Of a stretch of 64,000 nucleotides of DNA, positions 8,736 through 19,816 are shown piece by piece. The notes under the pieces are model-generated. The model did no database searches, had not been told where the DNA came from, and saw only the letters and a program-made list of their open reading frames with translations. This stretch comes from Vibrio scophthalmi LMG 19158 (lineage in GTDB: Bacteria > Pseudomonadota > Gammaproteobacteria > Enterobacterales > Vibrionaceae): the NCBI RefSeq assembly GCF_000222585.1, contig NZ_AFWE01000175.1:1-64000 (forward strand), written 5' to 3'. Both the position numbers and the translations under genes were made by a program. Numbering within the stretch: position 1 is the first letter of the stretch; every line of letters starts with the position of its first letter.

Positions 8736-10568
8736 ATGGCTACTACACAGATTGATAAATTGAGAAATATCGCGATCATCGCGCACGTTGACCACGGTAA
8801 AACAACACTGGTTGATAAACTGCTACAGCAATCAGGTACCTTGGAGTCTCGTGGCGAAGCTGAAGAGCGTGTCATGGACTCGAACGACATCGAAAAAGAA
8901 CGTGGTATTACCATTCTTGCTAAGAACACAGCAATCAACTGGAACGACTACCGCATCAACATCGTAGATACTCCGGGACACGCGGACTTCGGTGGTGAAG
9001 TTGAGCGTATCATGTCAATGGTTGACTCTGTATTGCTTATCGTAGACGCAGTTGATGGCCCAATGCCTCAAACTCGTTTCGTAACGCAAAAAGCATTTGC
9101 TCACGGTCTTAAGCCAATCGTTGTAATCAACAAGATTGACCGTCCAGGCGCACGTCCTGAGTGGGTAATGGACCAAGTGTTCGACCTATTCGACAACCTA
9201 GGCGCAACTGACGAACAGCTAGACTTCCAAGTCGTTTACGCATCAGCACTAAACGGCTGGGCAACGCTTGAAGAAGGCGAAACTGGCGAGAACATGGAAC
9301 CATTGTTCCAAGCAGTAGTTGATACTGTTGACGCGCCAAACGTTGACCTTGATGGTCCACTACAGATGCAAATCTCTCAGCTAGATTACAGCTCATACGT
9401 AGGTGTTATCGGTGTTGCTCGTGTTACTCGTGGTAGCGTTCGTGCAAACCAACAAGTCACTATCGTTGGTGCTGATGGCAGCAAACGTAACGGCAAAGTT
9501 GGCACAGTAATGGGCTACCTAGGTCTTAACCGTCACGAGATCGAGCAAGCGAACGCGGGCGACATCATCGCAATCACAGGTCTTGGTGAGCTGAAGATTT
9601 CAGACACTATCTGTGACCAAAACGCGGTTGAAGCAATGACTCCGCTTTCTGTTGATGAACCAACAGTAACGATGACATTCCAAGTAAACACTTCTCCGTT
9701 CGCGGGTAAAGAAGGTAAGTTCGTAACGTCACGTAACATTCTTGAGCGTCTGCAAAAAGAACTAGTACACAACGTTGCACTACGTGTTGAAGAAACTGAC
9801 AACCCAGACCGTTTCCGCGTATCAGGCCGTGGTGAGCTTCACCTATCTATCCTGATCGAAAACATGCGTCGTGAAGGTTTCGAGCTAGCAGTATCTCGTC
9901 CAGAAGTAATCATCAAGAAAGATGAGAACGGCGATCTGTCTGAACCATTTGAAGTGGTAACGATTGATGTTATGGAAGAGCATCAAGGCGGCATCATGGA
10001 GAAAATCGGTCTACGTAAAGGTGAGCTAACAGATATGGCTCCAGATGGTAAAGGCCGTGTTCGCATGGACTTTATGATGCCTTCACGTGGTCTAATCGGT
10101 TTCCAAACTGAATTCATGACGCTAACTTCTGGTTCTGGTCTTCTTTACCATACGTTTGATCACTACGGTCCACACAAAGGTGGCGTAATCGGTATGCGTA
10201 ACAACGGCGTACTAATTTCAAACGCAACAGGTAAAGCACTGACTTACGCACTGTTCAACCTACAAGATCGTGGTCGTTTATTTACAGAGCACGCTGACGA
10301 AGTATACGAAGGTCAAGTTATCGGTATCCACAACCGTTCAAACGACCTGACTGTAAACTGTCTAAAAGGTAAGCAGCTAACCAACGTTCGTGCATCTGGT
10401 ACAGATGAAGCGCAAGTTCTTTCTCCAGCAATCAAATACACGCTAGAGCAAGCTCTTGAGTTTATCGATGAAGATGAACTAGTAGAAGTAACACCTGAAA
10501 GCATTCGTATTCGTAAACGTCACCTGACTGAAAACGATCGTAAACGCGCAGGTCGTGCACCAAAATAA
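8736..10568 (+). CDS. typA: Ribosome-associated GTPase TypA/BipA
   Basis: 610-residue translational GTPase of the EF-G-like family; helps 50S assembly and stress or cold adaptation by binding the ribosome. Motifs: [10 protein letters not shown] (G1), RGITI switch [12 protein letters not shown] (G3), NKIDRPGA (G4), followed by domain II, the EF-G III/V-like domains and the BipA-specific C-terminus. Length is close to E. coli BipA (607). It is divergent from glnA, the same arrangement as in enterics. Codon use is strongly biased, as in highly expressed genes. Confidence 0.97.
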   Translation: MATTQIDKLRNIAIIAHVDHGKTTLVDKLLQQSGTLESRGEAEERVMDSNDIEKERGITILAKNTAINWNDYRINIVDTPGHADFGGEVERIMSMVDSVLLIVDAVDGPMPQTRFVTQKAFAHGLKPIVVINKIDRPGARPEWVMDQVFDLFDNLGATDEQLDFQVVYASALNGWATLEEGETGENMEPLFQAVVDTVDAPNVDLDGPLQMQISQLDYSSYVGVIGVARVTRGSVRANQQVTIVGADGSKRNGKVGTVMGYLGLNRHEIEQANAGDIIAITGLGELKISDTICDQNAVEAMTPLSVDEPTVTMTFQVNTSPFAGKEGKFVTSRNILERLQKELVHNVALRVEETDNPDRFRVSGRGELHLSILIENMRREGFELAVSRPEVIIKKDENGDLSEPFEVVTIDVMEEHQGGIMEKIGLRKGELTDMAPDGKGRVRMDFMMPSRGLIGFQTEFMTLTSGSGLLYHTFDHYGPHKGGVIGMRNNGVLISNATGKALTYALFNLQDRGRLFTEHADEVYEGQVIGIHNRSNDLTVNCLKGKQLTNVRASGTDEAQVLSPAIKYTLEQALEFIDEDELVEVTPESIRIRKRHLTENDRKRAGRAPK

Positions 10569-10590
10569 TTAGTCGCTAGTCGATTAAATC

Positions 10591-10621
10591 AAAGGCTCTG
10601 ATAATATCAGGGCCTTTTTTA
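10591..10621 (+). terminator. Terminator of typA
   Basis: GGCTCTGAT and ATCAGGGCC arms with a 2-base centre, flanked by AAA and followed by seven T, 26 bases past the typA stop. Confidence 0.93.
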
Positions 10622-10703
10622 TAGCTGTCATATCGCAAGTGAAAGCACGCTTTGGCTCGCGACAGCAGCCAGATTAGTTTGGTCTTAAAATTCAGGAATT
10701 GAG

Positions 10704-11243
10704 ATGTTACCGATCATTATTACCGGTGGCCCGGGTGCAGGGAAAACCAGCTTAATTAATGCCTTGGCAAGTAAAGGCTATGCGACTTTCTCGGAAGTTT
10801 CTCGCACGTTAATCGAGCAGCAAGCGCAATTAGAGAATGGCATCTTACCTTGGCATGACTTGCCCGGTTTTGCCGCGTTGTGTTTAGACAGCATGGGCGA
10901 GCAAAAGCAGCAAGCAAGTTTGCAGGAAGTGGCGTTTTTGGATCGAGCTATTCCCGATATTTGTGGTTATTTAGCGCAAGCAGAGTTAGAGATTGATGCG
11001 CGTTATCGTCAGGCGAGTGCAGGCTATCATGCGCAGGTATTTTTCTGTCGTCCGCACCAAGCGATCTATGTGCAAGATGACGTTCGCCCGTATCCATTTG
11101 ATGGGGCATTAGCGATTCATGACTCACTGGTGGCAATATATCAGCAACTAGGTTATCAGGTAGTGGAAGTGCCTTGGGGGACGTTGGATGAGCGAGTGAG
11201 GTTCATCGAGAGCGCACTGGCACTCTCGATTGTCACTGAATAG
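10704..11243 (+). CDS. AAA family ATPase (P-loop, AAA_28-like)
   Basis: 179-residue predicted P-loop NTPase of unknown role. Walker A is GGPGAGKTS at residues 8-16, right at the N-terminus; a hydrophobic-acid segment EVAFLDRAIPD resembles Walker B. The small size and layout resemble the kinase-like AAA_28 family (NadR/Ttd14-related), so nucleotide or small-molecule phosphorylation is possible but unproven. A GGAATTGAG ribosome site precedes the ATG. Its stop lies 3 bases from the end of the convergent DUF2959 gene. Confidence 0.8.
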   Translation: MLPIIITGGPGAGKTSLINALASKGYATFSEVSRTLIEQQAQLENGILPWHDLPGFAALCLDSMGEQKQQASLQEVAFLDRAIPDICGYLAQAELEIDARYRQASAGYHAQVFFCRPHQAIYVQDDVRPYPFDGALAIHDSLVAIYQQLGYQVVEVPWGTLDERVRFIESALALSIVTE

Positions 11244-11246
11244 CGC

Positions 11247-11888
11247 TTATTTCGCTTGTAGCTTATTGAGGAATTTATCGGATTCGGTGATCGCTTGGTT
11301 CATTTGTTTAATCGCTTGTTCAATTTCTTTTTCGAGACTGACAAACTCACCTTGCAAGGAACCAATCGCGCTGGCATTGAGGTTATGTTTTAAGAATAAG
11401 GTATTGTCGCGTAGGGCATTGAGAACCGGTGTCATACGCTGCTCAGCACGCTGCATCGCCTTAATCATAGTATTGTAGGATGTACGTGTCTCACGTAGCT
11501 TTTGTTCACTAGAGCGACGTAGAGAAGCATTGGTGTAGAGATCGAGTTCTTGTTCCCACTCGCTAAAGAGTGCAGCTGAGACATCTTCAATCGCCGCAAT
11601 TCGATCACTTACTTCTTGCGCGGCGTCTTCACTGGCTTCATATTTATCATTGATTTGATTGTAAACGGCCTCTAGCTCACCACCATCAAACTGGGTTAGG
11701 GCTGACAGTGCATCCAGTGCGCTGGTAAACTCTTGTTGTGCTTCTTGTTGTGAGAGCTTAGCGTCTTCGACGCGATCGACCATGATATCGCGTTTATGTA
11801 CGCCGACTTGTTCCATCGCCGCATAATAGGTGGATTGGCATCCAGTCAAGGTCGTCAGTGCAACCAGCAAAGCAATCAGATAAGGCAT
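11247..11888 (-). CDS. DUF2959 family lipoprotein
   Basis: 213-residue predicted lipoprotein. The signal peptide ends in a lipobox (LTTLTGC, Cys at residue 17). The mature part is almost entirely charged alpha-helix with coiled-coil character (for example DRIAAIEDVSAALFSEWEQE and SLEKEIEQAIKQMNQAI). This pattern matches the DUF2959 family of marine gammaproteobacteria, whose function is unknown. Convergent with the upstream ATPase gene with a 3-base gap and no room for a separate terminator. Confidence 0.85.
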   Translation of the reverse strand: MPYLIALLVALTTLTGCQSTYYAAMEQVGVHKRDIMVDRVEDAKLSQQEAQQEFTSALDALSALTQFDGGELEAVYNQINDKYEASEDAAQEVSDRIAAIEDVSAALFSEWEQELDLYTNASLRRSSEQKLRETRTSYNTMIKAMQRAEQRMTPVLNALRDNTLFLKHNLNASAIGSLQGEFVSLEKEIEQAIKQMNQAITESDKFLNKLQAK

Positions 11889-11968
11889 CGTAGCGTCCCT
11901 TTAAGCGATTAATAATAAAATTGAGCAATAACAGAATTAGGATGAATCAGATGATAGGGAGATACAAG

Positions 11969-12886
11969 TTGAAAATGACCCCCTTCATTCAACAGTGTAT
12001 TCAATTTGCGCGTTACCTCCTAGCGCGTATGTTGCACGATCGAATTAATGTCAATGCGGGCTATTTGGCCTACATTACCTTGCTTTCCATTGTGCCAATG
12101 CTGACAGTATTACTTTCTGTATTGTCTTCTTTCTCAATTTTCGCCGATGTCGGCAACACCATTCAGGATTTTGTTATTACCCATTTCGTTCCAACGGCGG
12201 GCGATGTGGTGAAAAACGCGTTACTGGAATTCATTAGCAATACCGGCAAGATGACCGCGGTCGGTGGTGCTTTCTTGTTTGTCGCCGCTGTGATGCTGAT
12301 TTCAAATATTGATAACAACCTCAACTACATTTGGCGAGTGACCAAAAAGCGCCGCGTGGTGTTCTCTTTTTCAATGTACTGGATGTTCCTTACCTTGGGG
12401 CCGATTCTCGTTGGTGCGAGCATTGCGGTGAGCTCGTATGTCACCTCATTACGTGTCTTGGAGAGTCATGTTTTATCCAGCGCGTATGATGAGTTTTTAC
12501 GCTGGCTACCGCTGATTTTATCCTTCCTTGCGTTTGTCAGTCTCTACATGGTGGTGCCGAACAAAAAAGTGAAACTTTCCCATGCCATGATAGGGGCACT
12601 TGTGGCGGCACTGTTGTTTGAACTGAGTAAAAAAGGCTTTGCTGCCTACATCACTCAGTTTCCATCCTATCAAGTGATTTACGGCGCATTGGCAGCGATT
12701 CCGATCCTGTTTATCTGGGTCTATTTGTGTTGGTTGATTGTATTAGTGGGGGCGGAAGTTACTGCGGCATTAGGCGAGCAGGAACAGTGGAGTGACGAGA
12801 CAAGCGTGGTACACTCAAGCGGAAAATACCTAAGTAGTAAACCAGAAGGAAGTCAGAGTGATAGCTCTAATTCAACGAGTGAGTGA
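11969..12886 (+). CDS. YihY/UPF0761 family inner-membrane protein
   Basis: About 305 residues with roughly six membrane helices, belonging to the YihY/BrkB-like family; function unsettled. Early segment [20 protein letters not shown] is family-typical. The frame is open from a TTG at 11921 and an ATG at 11942. I prefer TTG 11969, which has AGGGAG eight bases upstream; ATG 11975 is the next option. The gene overlaps dtd by 29 bases, and the yihY-dtd-fabY order matches the enteric yihY-yihZ-yiiD cluster. The hydrophilic C-terminal tail is rich in Ser, Glu and Asn. Confidence 0.88.
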   Translation: MKMTPFIQQCIQFARYLLARMLHDRINVNAGYLAYITLLSIVPMLTVLLSVLSSFSIFADVGNTIQDFVITHFVPTAGDVVKNALLEFISNTGKMTAVGGAFLFVAAVMLISNIDNNLNYIWRVTKKRRVVFSFSMYWMFLTLGPILVGASIAVSSYVTSLRVLESHVLSSAYDEFLRWLPLILSFLAFVSLYMVVPNKKVKLSHAMIGALVAALLFELSKKGFAAYITQFPSYQVIYGALAAIPILFIWVYLCWLIVLVGAEVTAALGEQEQWSDETSVVHSSGKYLSSKPEGSQSDSSNSTSE

Positions 12887-13292
12887 AGCAACGGTGCGTG
12901 TTGATGGCGACGTTGTGGGTGAAATTGAACATGGGTTATTAGTCTTGCTTGGCGTCGAGAAAGACGATGATGAAGCCAAAGCAAAGCGTTTGATGGAGCG
13001 TGTCACCACTTACCGCGTATTTGGCGATGAAGAAGGCAAGATGAACCTCAACGTTAAACAAGTGGAAGGTAAAGTGTTGGTGGTTTCTCAGTTTACTCTG
13101 CCAGCTGACACCAACAAAGGGACACGTGCGGGTTTCTCTCGTGGTGCCCATCCGGTTGATGCTGAACGCCTATATGACTACTTCGCCGATCAGTGTGCAA
13201 TGGTTCTGCCGACGGAGCGTGGCCGCTTCGCTGCGGATATGAAAGTCTCTTTGGTCAATGATGGCCCAGTGACGTTTTGGCTGCAGGTCTAG
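12858..13292 (+). CDS. dtd: D-aminoacyl-tRNA deacylase
   Basis: 144-residue DTD1-type enzyme; removes D-amino acids mischarged on tRNA. Contains the cross-subunit Gly-cisPro region ([10 protein letters not shown] at the C-terminus) and the [18 protein letters not shown] active-site segment. GTG start at 12858 with AAGGA seven bases upstream, inside the 3' end of the yihY gene, so translation may be coupled. Length is the usual 145. Confidence 0.96.
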   Translation: MIALIQRVSEATVRVDGDVVGEIEHGLLVLLGVEKDDDEAKAKRLMERVTTYRVFGDEEGKMNLNVKQVEGKVLVVSQFTLPADTNKGTRAGFSRGAHPVDAERLYDYFADQCAMVLPTERGRFAADMKVSLVNDGPVTFWLQV

Positions 13293-13401
13293 CAGGTTTG
13301 CTGCTGCGGTACACACCGTATTAATTTACCGCCATAAGCGCGACATAAGCACTTAATTGGCAGGCTCACCGGAGAGTGAGCGGCAATGAAAAAGGAATTT
13401 T

Positions 13402-14331
13402 ATGTTTAAGCTGATTACGCCAAATACCGACAATCAACTTAAAAAGTATTACCACTTTCGCTGGCAAATGCTGCGTGAGCCTTGGCGTATGCCAGCAGGC
13501 TCAGAGCGCGATGAGTTTGATGCGATGAGTCATCATCGCATGATCGTTGATGGGCGAGGCCGCCCAATGGCGATTGGTCGCTTGTATGTGACGCCCGACC
13601 ACGAAGGGCAGATCCGCTACATGGCGGTGAAAAGTAATCGCCGTAGCAAAGGCATGGGCTCACTATTGCTGGTGGCACTTGAATCTCTTGCTCGCCAAGA
13701 TGGCGTGAAGCGCTTGGTGTGTAATGCTCGGGAAGAGGCGATCGATTTTTATGAGCGCAATGGCTTTGAACGTCGCGGCGATCTCTCTGATGAACGCGGG
13801 CCGACACGCCATTTACAAATGGTAAAGCCACTTGATCCGATGGCTAATGTACTGCGCAAGCCAGAGTGGTGCACTGATCTGCAAGAACGCTGGGCACACC
13901 ATATCCCGATCAGTGACAAAATGGGCATTAAGATAAACCAGTACACGGGTTATCAGTTTGAATGTAGCGCGCAACTCAATCCCAACCTTAATCCTCACAA
14001 CACTCTCTTTGCTGGTTCGGCTTTTACGCTCGCAACCTTAACGGGTTGGGGTATGGCATGGTTACTCCTCAAAGAGCGCAGTCTGCATGGTGATATTGTT
14101 CTGGCAGACAGTCGAATTCGCTATCGTCACCCGGTCGAGCAAAATCCGGTTGCACAAACTTCATTAGATGGCATCAGTGGCGATTTAGACCGTTTAGCCA
14201 GTGGCCGTAAAGCGCGCATTGTCATTCATGTGACGATTTACAGCGGAAAAACGGCCGCCGTCGAGTTTATCGGTACGTACATGCTATTGCCGAATTACAA
14301 GTCGGTGCTCGATTCAAGATTAGATGTTTGA
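13402..14331 (+). CDS. fabY: GNAT acetyltransferase / hotdog thioesterase fusion, FabY (YiiD)-like
   Basis: 309-residue two-domain protein. The N-terminal half is a GNAT fold (RYMAVKSNRRSKGMGSLLL acetyl-CoA loop, about residues 70-95); the C-terminal half is a YiiD-type hotdog domain starting near SAQLNPNLNPHNTLFAGSAF. E. coli YiiD/FabY has the same architecture and supports initiation of fatty acid synthesis when FabH is lacking; that role is inferred. The context yihY-dtd-yiiD is conserved with enterics. The last 37 bases overlap the convergent AsmA-like gene. Confidence 0.85.
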   Translation: MFKLITPNTDNQLKKYYHFRWQMLREPWRMPAGSERDEFDAMSHHRMIVDGRGRPMAIGRLYVTPDHEGQIRYMAVKSNRRSKGMGSLLLVALESLARQDGVKRLVCNAREEAIDFYERNGFERRGDLSDERGPTRHLQMVKPLDPMANVLRKPEWCTDLQERWAHHIPISDKMGIKINQYTGYQFECSAQLNPNLNPHNTLFAGSAFTLATLTGWGMAWLLLKERSLHGDIVLADSRIRYRHPVEQNPVAQTSLDGISGDLDRLASGRKARIVIHVTIYSGKTAAVEFIGTYMLLPNYKSVLDSRLDV

Positions 14332-16214
14332 GTTGGCTCTGCCTGGCAAGTCTCTCGCAACTGATAAATCTTCGCGGCGATATCCCATTGCAATGTTTGG
14401 CATTGGGTCTGGCTGTGTAATAGCAGTGTCGCCAGCGACGGTTGAGTGAGGTCGATATTGCCAGCCACTTGTATTCCTTGCATTAGTGGTGGCGATTGTA
14501 GGGTGATTCTGCCGCGATCAGCATCGATTGAGAGGTTATCTAGCTCAAAGTTCTGTTCTAGTAAGCTTTGCTCACCATGTTCACCAACATTGAGATAGCC
14601 TTGGCGTAATGCCGCCGATACCGTGCCGCTCAACGAGTGTGCTAGCATCGAATAATCGCCCGCAAGGCCCGACAGTTCCATGTGCACCTCGGCAAGCGCG
14701 CGGATGTTAATCGGTAATTGATGGGTTTCTATTTGGCTATCTAACGGTAAGCCATCCATGGTGGCATTAAGCTGCCATGGTGCACTGAGTTCGGCTCTAT
14801 TCCATACCCCTTCCGCTTCAATATAGCCTTGGTCCAGAGGCACAAATAGACGCGTTAGATGCCATTTGTTCTGCTTAGCATTCATTTCAATCGTTGCTTG
14901 GGTAGTGAGGTGCTTGTCGATACTGGCACTGTTGGCGCTGGCACTAAGCTCACCTTGCCATAAGCCTAATTCCCCATGCTGCTTAACCACTAAATCGCTA
15001 CCATCGATGTTGAGACCTGAAATCTGCCAAAATGGTTTTTGATTGAGCTGGATAATTTGGAGGTTATTGATGTCGAGCTTATCAATCGCCAGGTTTTGCA
15101 CTGATTGGCTCCAATGCCATGCGTTAGCGAGATCGTACTGGGCCTCTTCTAACCATTTAACCCCAGATAACGACAGTTGCTTAAGGTGCACTGACTCAGG
15201 AGTAAACACGCCCTGTAACTGCAAGCGGCCTTGGTGCCAGTCACTATCTAATTCCGCCACTTTGATTTGGTTTGGGGTGAAATAGAACGTTGTACTTGGC
15301 TCGACCCATTGCTGATTCTGATAGTTAACCGAGTCAGCATCAAAAGAAAGATAGCCGTTGTCTTGCTGCCAAAGCGACTGATTTGGCGTGATGTTTTCGG
15401 CCGACAGATCGAGGTTTACTACGCGCACGCCTTGATAGGTGAGGTTGCTCTTCAAGACATCAAGGCTATTGATATCGCGTATCCAACCGGTTTTATCCAA
15501 TTGCTGTAACCAGCTATCAATGGGCTGCTTATCATCAAGATTAAGCTTGTCGATAGTGACATTGATCAGCGACCAGCCTTGCGGGTATTGTTCTGCTTGG
15601 CCGGAAATCTGCGCACCATTCCAGTTGAAGGAAGCGCCATACACCGTGCTATTTTCGGCTTGGTAACGGGCATCGATTAGGAGATTATCGAGAGCATGAC
15701 CTGCGACATAAAGCTGATCGGCAGAAAACTGCATATCACCATAAGGCAGCACTTGCTGCTCATCTTGCCAAGTTGGCTGGTCGATCTGCAGATTGACGCC
15801 GCGTGCTGACCAATCTTCCGCGACTAACTCACTCTGTTTAAAGGCGAGTTGAGCGATTTCAAATTGGCGTAGCGTCACCCAAGCGGGTTGAGAGAGGTTG
15901 AGATTGGCCTGCTCAATCACGATCGCATCAAAGCGCCATGTTTGCTCGGTTGGTAACGACGGGTGCAACCACAATGCCACTTTAGGTAAATAGAGCGGTG
16001 CATCTTCCCCAATGGTAAGACCGTGTAAAGTGAGCTGCAATGGCGGGGTAAATTCGGCTTGTTCAACCTGCATGGGTTGGGTTGAAAACTGCGCTAAGGC
16101 TTGATTGACGACCTGCGTTGCATAGTGGCTGCGCATCACGGCATAGAAAATGGCAATGGAAAGAGAAATAAGCAGCAGCACAGCAAGCAATAGGTAGCTA
16201 AGTCGTTTTTTCAC
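14295..16214 (-). CDS. AsmA family protein
   Basis: About 639 residues, predicted inner-membrane anchored periplasmic protein. One N-terminal helix (LSYLLLAVLLLISLSIAIFY) is followed by a long beta-rich region and a C-terminal AsmA-like segment (LDNLSIDADRGRITLQSP...GNIDLTQPSLATLLL). AsmA proteins are linked to phospholipid transport and outer-membrane assembly. A TTG at 16223 gives nine more bases; I prefer GTG 16214 because the protein then begins MKKRLSYLLL. The 3' end overlaps fabY on the other strand by 37 bases. Confidence 0.82.
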   Translation of the reverse strand: MKKRLSYLLLAVLLLISLSIAIFYAVMRSHYATQVVNQALAQFSTQPMQVEQAEFTPPLQLTLHGLTIGEDAPLYLPKVALWLHPSLPTEQTWRFDAIVIEQANLNLSQPAWVTLRQFEIAQLAFKQSELVAEDWSARGVNLQIDQPTWQDEQQVLPYGDMQFSADQLYVAGHALDNLLIDARYQAENSTVYGASFNWNGAQISGQAEQYPQGWSLINVTIDKLNLDDKQPIDSWLQQLDKTGWIRDINSLDVLKSNLTYQGVRVVNLDLSAENITPNQSLWQQDNGYLSFDADSVNYQNQQWVEPSTTFYFTPNQIKVAELDSDWHQGRLQLQGVFTPESVHLKQLSLSGVKWLEEAQYDLANAWHWSQSVQNLAIDKLDINNLQIIQLNQKPFWQISGLNIDGSDLVVKQHGELGLWQGELSASANSASIDKHLTTQATIEMNAKQNKWHLTRLFVPLDQGYIEAEGVWNRAELSAPWQLNATMDGLPLDSQIETHQLPINIRALAEVHMELSGLAGDYSMLAHSLSGTVSAALRQGYLNVGEHGEQSLLEQNFELDNLSIDADRGRITLQSPPLMQGIQVAGNIDLTQPSLATLLLHSQTQCQTLQWDIAAKIYQLRETCQAEPTQTSNLESSTDL

Positions 16215-16273
16215 AAGGCCCAATCCATAATGAGGGTGAGTTATGATTCTGTCGGCAAACTAGGCGCTCTGCA

Positions 16274-16299
16274 ACAAAAAAGCCCCTCATTGAGGGGCT
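16274..16299 (-). terminator. Terminator of pckA
   Basis: AGCCCCTC and GAGGGGCT around an ATT loop, with a run of T on the minus strand, 27 bases past the pckA stop. Confidence 0.93.
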
Positions 16300-16325
16300 A
16301 ATAGCGGATATTTAAGCAAACGTCA

Positions 16326-17954
16326 CTAATCTAGCTGTGGGCCAGCGGCGACGAGTGCTTTACCTTCTGCATTGTCGGTGTATTTATCAAAGTTGTTGAT
16401 AAAGCGCTGGGCAAGATCGTGTGCTTTGCTTTCCCATTGTAGCGGGTCAACATAGGTATCACGCGGATCAAGGATCGCTGGATCAACACCTGGCAGAGAT
16501 GTCGGAACTTCAAGGTTGAAGATTGGAATATGAGTGGTTTTCGCATTTTCAATCGAACCATCCAAAATCGCATCAATGATGCCACGCGTATCTTGGATAG
16601 AAATACGTTTACCAGAACCATTCCAACCAGTGTTCACTAGGTAGGCTTCTGCGCCTGCCGCTTCCATACGTTTTACTAGCACTTCTGCATACTTGGTTGG
16701 GTGAAGCGTTAGGAACGCAGCGCCAAAACAAGCTGAGAACGTTGGTGTTGGCTCTGTAATGCCACGCTCAGTACCCGCTAGCTTGGCAGTAAAGCCAGAT
16801 AGGAAGTGGTACTTAGTTTGCTCTGGTGTCAATTTAGACACTGGCGGTAGCACCCCAAATGCATCAGCAGATAGGAAGATCACCTTATTGGCATGGCCAC
16901 CTTTTGATACTGGTTTAACGATGTTGTCGATATGATGAATCGGGTAAGAAACACGTGTGTTTTCGGTTTTTGAACCATCATCAAAGTTGATTGAGCCATC
17001 GCCACGTACTGTAACGTTTTCCAGTAGCGCATCGCGACGAATCGCATTATAGATATCAGGCTCTGCTTCTTTCGATAGTTTGATGGTTTTCGCGTAACAG
17101 CCGCCTTCAAAGTTGAACACGCCGTCATCATCCCAACCATGCTCATCATCACCAATCAGTGCGCGCTTAGGATCCGTTGATAGAGTCGTTTTACCAGTAC
17201 CTGATAGACCAAAGAATACTGCAACATCACCGTCTTCACCCATGTTGGCACTACAGTGCATTGAAGCGATATCTTTCAAAGGCAGGAAGTAGTTCATCAT
17301 GGCGAACATGCCTTTCTTCATTTCGCCGCCGTACCAAGTACCACCAATCAACTGAGTGCGCTCAGTTAGGTTAAATACGGTGAAGTTTTCAGAGTTAAGA
17401 CCGTGCTCTTCCCATTTCTGGTTGGTGCACTTCGCGCCGTTCATTACCACAAAATCCGGTTCAAACGATGCCAACTCTTCTTCTGTTGGGCGCAAGAACA
17501 TGTTTTTCACAAAGTGCGCTTGCCACGCCACTTCAGTGATAACACGAATGCTCAGACGGGTATCTGGGTTCGCACCACAGTAGCCATCAATCACAAATAA
17601 ACGCTTACCTGACAGCTGGTTAGTTACCAATTGCTTCAGCTCATTCCAAACCGCTTGGTTGATTGGTTTGTTATCGTTTTTAACCGCGTCTGACGTCCAC
17701 CACATATGTTCCTCTGTAGTGGCATCTTTAACGATATATTTATCTTTTGGGGAGCGACCGGTGAAAATACCAGTGTCGACAGCGACGGCGCCAAGTTCAG
17801 TGACTACTCCACGTTCGTAGCCTTCTAGATCAGCACGCGTTTCTTCTTCGAACAACATTTCGTAACTTGGGTTGCGTACAACCTCTTTTACGTCATGAAG
17901 CCCATGCTTGGTTAGATCAATTGTTGCAGCCTTTGTATGTTCCATAACGGTCAT
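16326..17954 (-). CDS. pckA: Phosphoenolpyruvate carboxykinase (ATP)
   Basis: 542-residue ATP-dependent PEP carboxykinase; converts oxaloacetate and ATP to PEP, the first committed step of gluconeogenesis. P-loop [11 protein letters not shown], the kinase-2 region [10 protein letters not shown], and [12 protein letters not shown] are visible. Start ATG 17954 has AAGGAG five bases upstream; a second in-frame ATG at 17945 is too far from it. Length is the usual 540. Convergent with nothing and followed by its own strong terminator. Confidence 0.98.
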   Translation of the reverse strand: MTVMEHTKAATIDLTKHGLHDVKEVVRNPSYEMLFEEETRADLEGYERGVVTELGAVAVDTGIFTGRSPKDKYIVKDATTEEHMWWTSDAVKNDNKPINQAVWNELKQLVTNQLSGKRLFVIDGYCGANPDTRLSIRVITEVAWQAHFVKNMFLRPTEEELASFEPDFVVMNGAKCTNQKWEEHGLNSENFTVFNLTERTQLIGGTWYGGEMKKGMFAMMNYFLPLKDIASMHCSANMGEDGDVAVFFGLSGTGKTTLSTDPKRALIGDDEHGWDDDGVFNFEGGCYAKTIKLSKEAEPDIYNAIRRDALLENVTVRGDGSINFDDGSKTENTRVSYPIHHIDNIVKPVSKGGHANKVIFLSADAFGVLPPVSKLTPEQTKYHFLSGFTAKLAGTERGITEPTPTFSACFGAAFLTLHPTKYAEVLVKRMEAAGAEAYLVNTGWNGSGKRISIQDTRGIIDAILDGSIENAKTTHIPIFNLEVPTSLPGVDPAILDPRDTYVDPLQWESKAHDLAQRFINNFDKYTDNAEGKALVAAGPQLD

Positions 17955-18227
17955 AGGTGCTCCTTGTGGGAAGTTTTTTGTAGGGATTTTGTAATAATGT
18001 TTTATTTTTGTCTGTTAACCATGCTAGCAACGAGGCTGGGATAAAACAGGGATGTAGCTCAAATATTAACCATGATTTTTACGTGGTTTTAGGTAACCCG
18101 TCACATATTGCTAGTGATATTTTATCGCGGAGGCAAAGGTTTGCGCTAGATCAAATGGATTAATAATATACAGAAATTAAGTACAGCGTACTGTTGTATA
18201 ACCACCCGTTATTATTGGGTTTAGGTC
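17955..18227 (-). other. Upstream region of pckA
   Basis: No gene seen. It must hold the pckA promoter. TTTGCGCTAGATCAAA at 18140-18155 is a weak candidate CRP site (7 of 10 consensus positions), which would fit catabolite control of pckA, but I would not rely on it. Confidence 0.35.
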
Positions 18228-18255
18228 ACAAAAAAAGCCAGCGAGATGCTGGCTT
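18228..18255 (-). terminator. Terminator of hslRO operon
   Basis: GCCAGC and GCTGGC around GAGAT with seven T on the minus strand, about 38 bases past the hslO stop. Confidence 0.88.
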
Positions 18256-18290
18256 GTGCGGGATTTTACGTGCTTGTTAAGTTGTGCAAA

Positions 18291-19181
18291 TTAATGCACA
18301 GTTTTATCACCGCTCTGTGCGTTGATAAACAGTTCTTCTACTTCAGATTCATTAAATGAATATGTTGTACCGCAGTAATCACAATGTAAAGAAACCGATC
18401 CTTCCTCTGCCAAAATGTCATTAATTTCAGTACGATCGACGGTAATAATCGCCGCACCACTACGCTCACGTGAACAGCCACAGTGGAATACCACTGGTTG
18501 AGGTTCAAATAGGCGAACTTTATCTTGGTTGTAAAGGCGGTAAAGTAGCTCTTGCGCTTCTAGGCCAAATAGCTCTTCATCTTTTACTGTGTTGGTTAGC
18601 TGCTCTAGGTGTTCAAAGTCTTCTGCTGAACCGGTGCCATCTGGCATGATTTGAATCAACATACCAGCAGCATGTGCTTTACCGTTTAATTCGCCAGTAC
18701 GAATCCACAAGCGAGTTTTAAGTTGTTCTGAGTTCGCAAAGTAGTTTTCAATCACTTGCGTTAGGTTTTCACCTTCTAGACCAACCACGCCTTGGTAGCG
18801 TTCGCCTTTTTTCGGCTCAATGGTGATCACTAGGTAACCTTTACCCATCATCTCATGCAGTGTGGCATTATCAGCAATGTCACCTTCCCAGCGCGCAACA
18901 CCACGGATCTTTTGATCGTGATCGCCGTTGATAACCGCAAGAGATACCGGGCCGTCACCTTGTAGTTGAATGGTAATCGAACCTTCAAATTTCAACGTTG
19001 CGGTTAAAAGTGTGGTTGATACCAGCAGCTCACCCAGCAGTTTTTGCAGTGCAACCGGGTATTCCTTGCTTGCGATAATTTGTTGGTATGCTTCATCCAG
19101 TTGCACCATTTCGCCACGTACTGATAGATCTTCAAATAGGTAGCGATTTAAAACGTTGTTTGTGATTACAGTATCAGTCAT
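18291..19181 (-). CDS. hslO: Redox-regulated chaperone Hsp33
   Basis: 296-residue holdase chaperone activated by oxidation and unfolding. The C-terminal zinc switch is intact: FHCGCSRER and [10 protein letters not shown] supply four cysteines (CxC and CxxC). Length agrees with the family (about 292). It starts 14 bases after hslR, forming the hslRO heat-shock pair seen in enterics. Confidence 0.97.
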   Translation of the reverse strand: MTDTVITNNVLNRYLFEDLSVRGEMVQLDEAYQQIIASKEYPVALQKLLGELLVSTTLLTATLKFEGSITIQLQGDGPVSLAVINGDHDQKIRGVARWEGDIADNATLHEMMGKGYLVITIEPKKGERYQGVVGLEGENLTQVIENYFANSEQLKTRLWIRTGELNGKAHAAGMLIQIMPDGTGSAEDFEHLEQLTNTVKDEELFGLEAQELLYRLYNQDKVRLFEPQPVVFHCGCSRERSGAAIITVDRTEINDILAEEGSVSLHCDYCGTTYSFNESEVEELFINAQSGDKTVH

Positions 19182-19195
19182 TAGGACAGTCCGGC

Positions 19196-19582
19196 TTATT
19201 GATGTTTAAACTTAATGATATCGCGGCGCTGCTTTTTATCAGGGCGGCGTTCAGGGCTAGGATTATGAGCGTTCAGTTTACGCTGGCGTGCATATTCTTC
19301 ACGTTTTGCTATGCTTTCCGTCGTCTCAGAGTAAAGAGTTTGCGCTTCTGGCGCGCCACGACGTTGGCCAGAGATCTTTTCGATAATGATCGTTTTTTCT
19401 TCGTTGGCTTGACGTAAAGTGAGCACCGCACCAAGTTCTACATTCTTACTTGGTTTGCTGCGTTGTCCATTATAGTGAACTTTGCCACCATCGACCATAT
19501 CTCGTGCGATGGAACGCGTTTTGTAAAAGCGCGCAGCCCAAAGCCATTTATCCAATCTTACCGTGTCTATTGGGGAACCCAT
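19196..19582 (-). CDS. hslR: Ribosome-associated heat shock protein Hsp15
   Basis: 128-residue S4-domain RNA-binding protein; recycles stalled 50S subunits carrying peptidyl-tRNA. S4 motif [31 protein letters not shown] spans residues 8-40; the tail is highly basic. First gene of the hslR-hslO pair. Confidence 0.95.
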   Translation of the reverse strand: MGSPIDTVRLDKWLWAARFYKTRSIARDMVDGGKVHYNGQRSKPSKNVELGAVLTLRQANEEKTIIIEKISGQRRGAPEAQTLYSETTESIAKREEYARQRKLNAHNPSPERRPDKKQRRDIIKFKHQ

Positions 19583-19816
19583 TGCACTCTTTACCCTCTA
19601 ACTAGGTTAACTATCGCCCTAACAATGGTGATGTTGTGCGCACTTTTCAAGGTAAGGTTAGAAAATAGACTTTAAAGGGGTGGCGACGGAACATTTTTAT
19701 ATAGAGCCATAATATAGTTTGTTAGAATTAACAGTCGTGGGTTATATACATCTTTTTATTCATGTTTATATCGCTACAGAGTGTCGATATGGATCAATCA
19801 TCATCAAGGAAATGCA

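Noticed and set aside
18140-18155. CRP site upstream of pckA
   Set aside because: Matches only 7 of 10 key positions (TTTGA-N6-GCAAA on the minus strand); too weak to report as a site.
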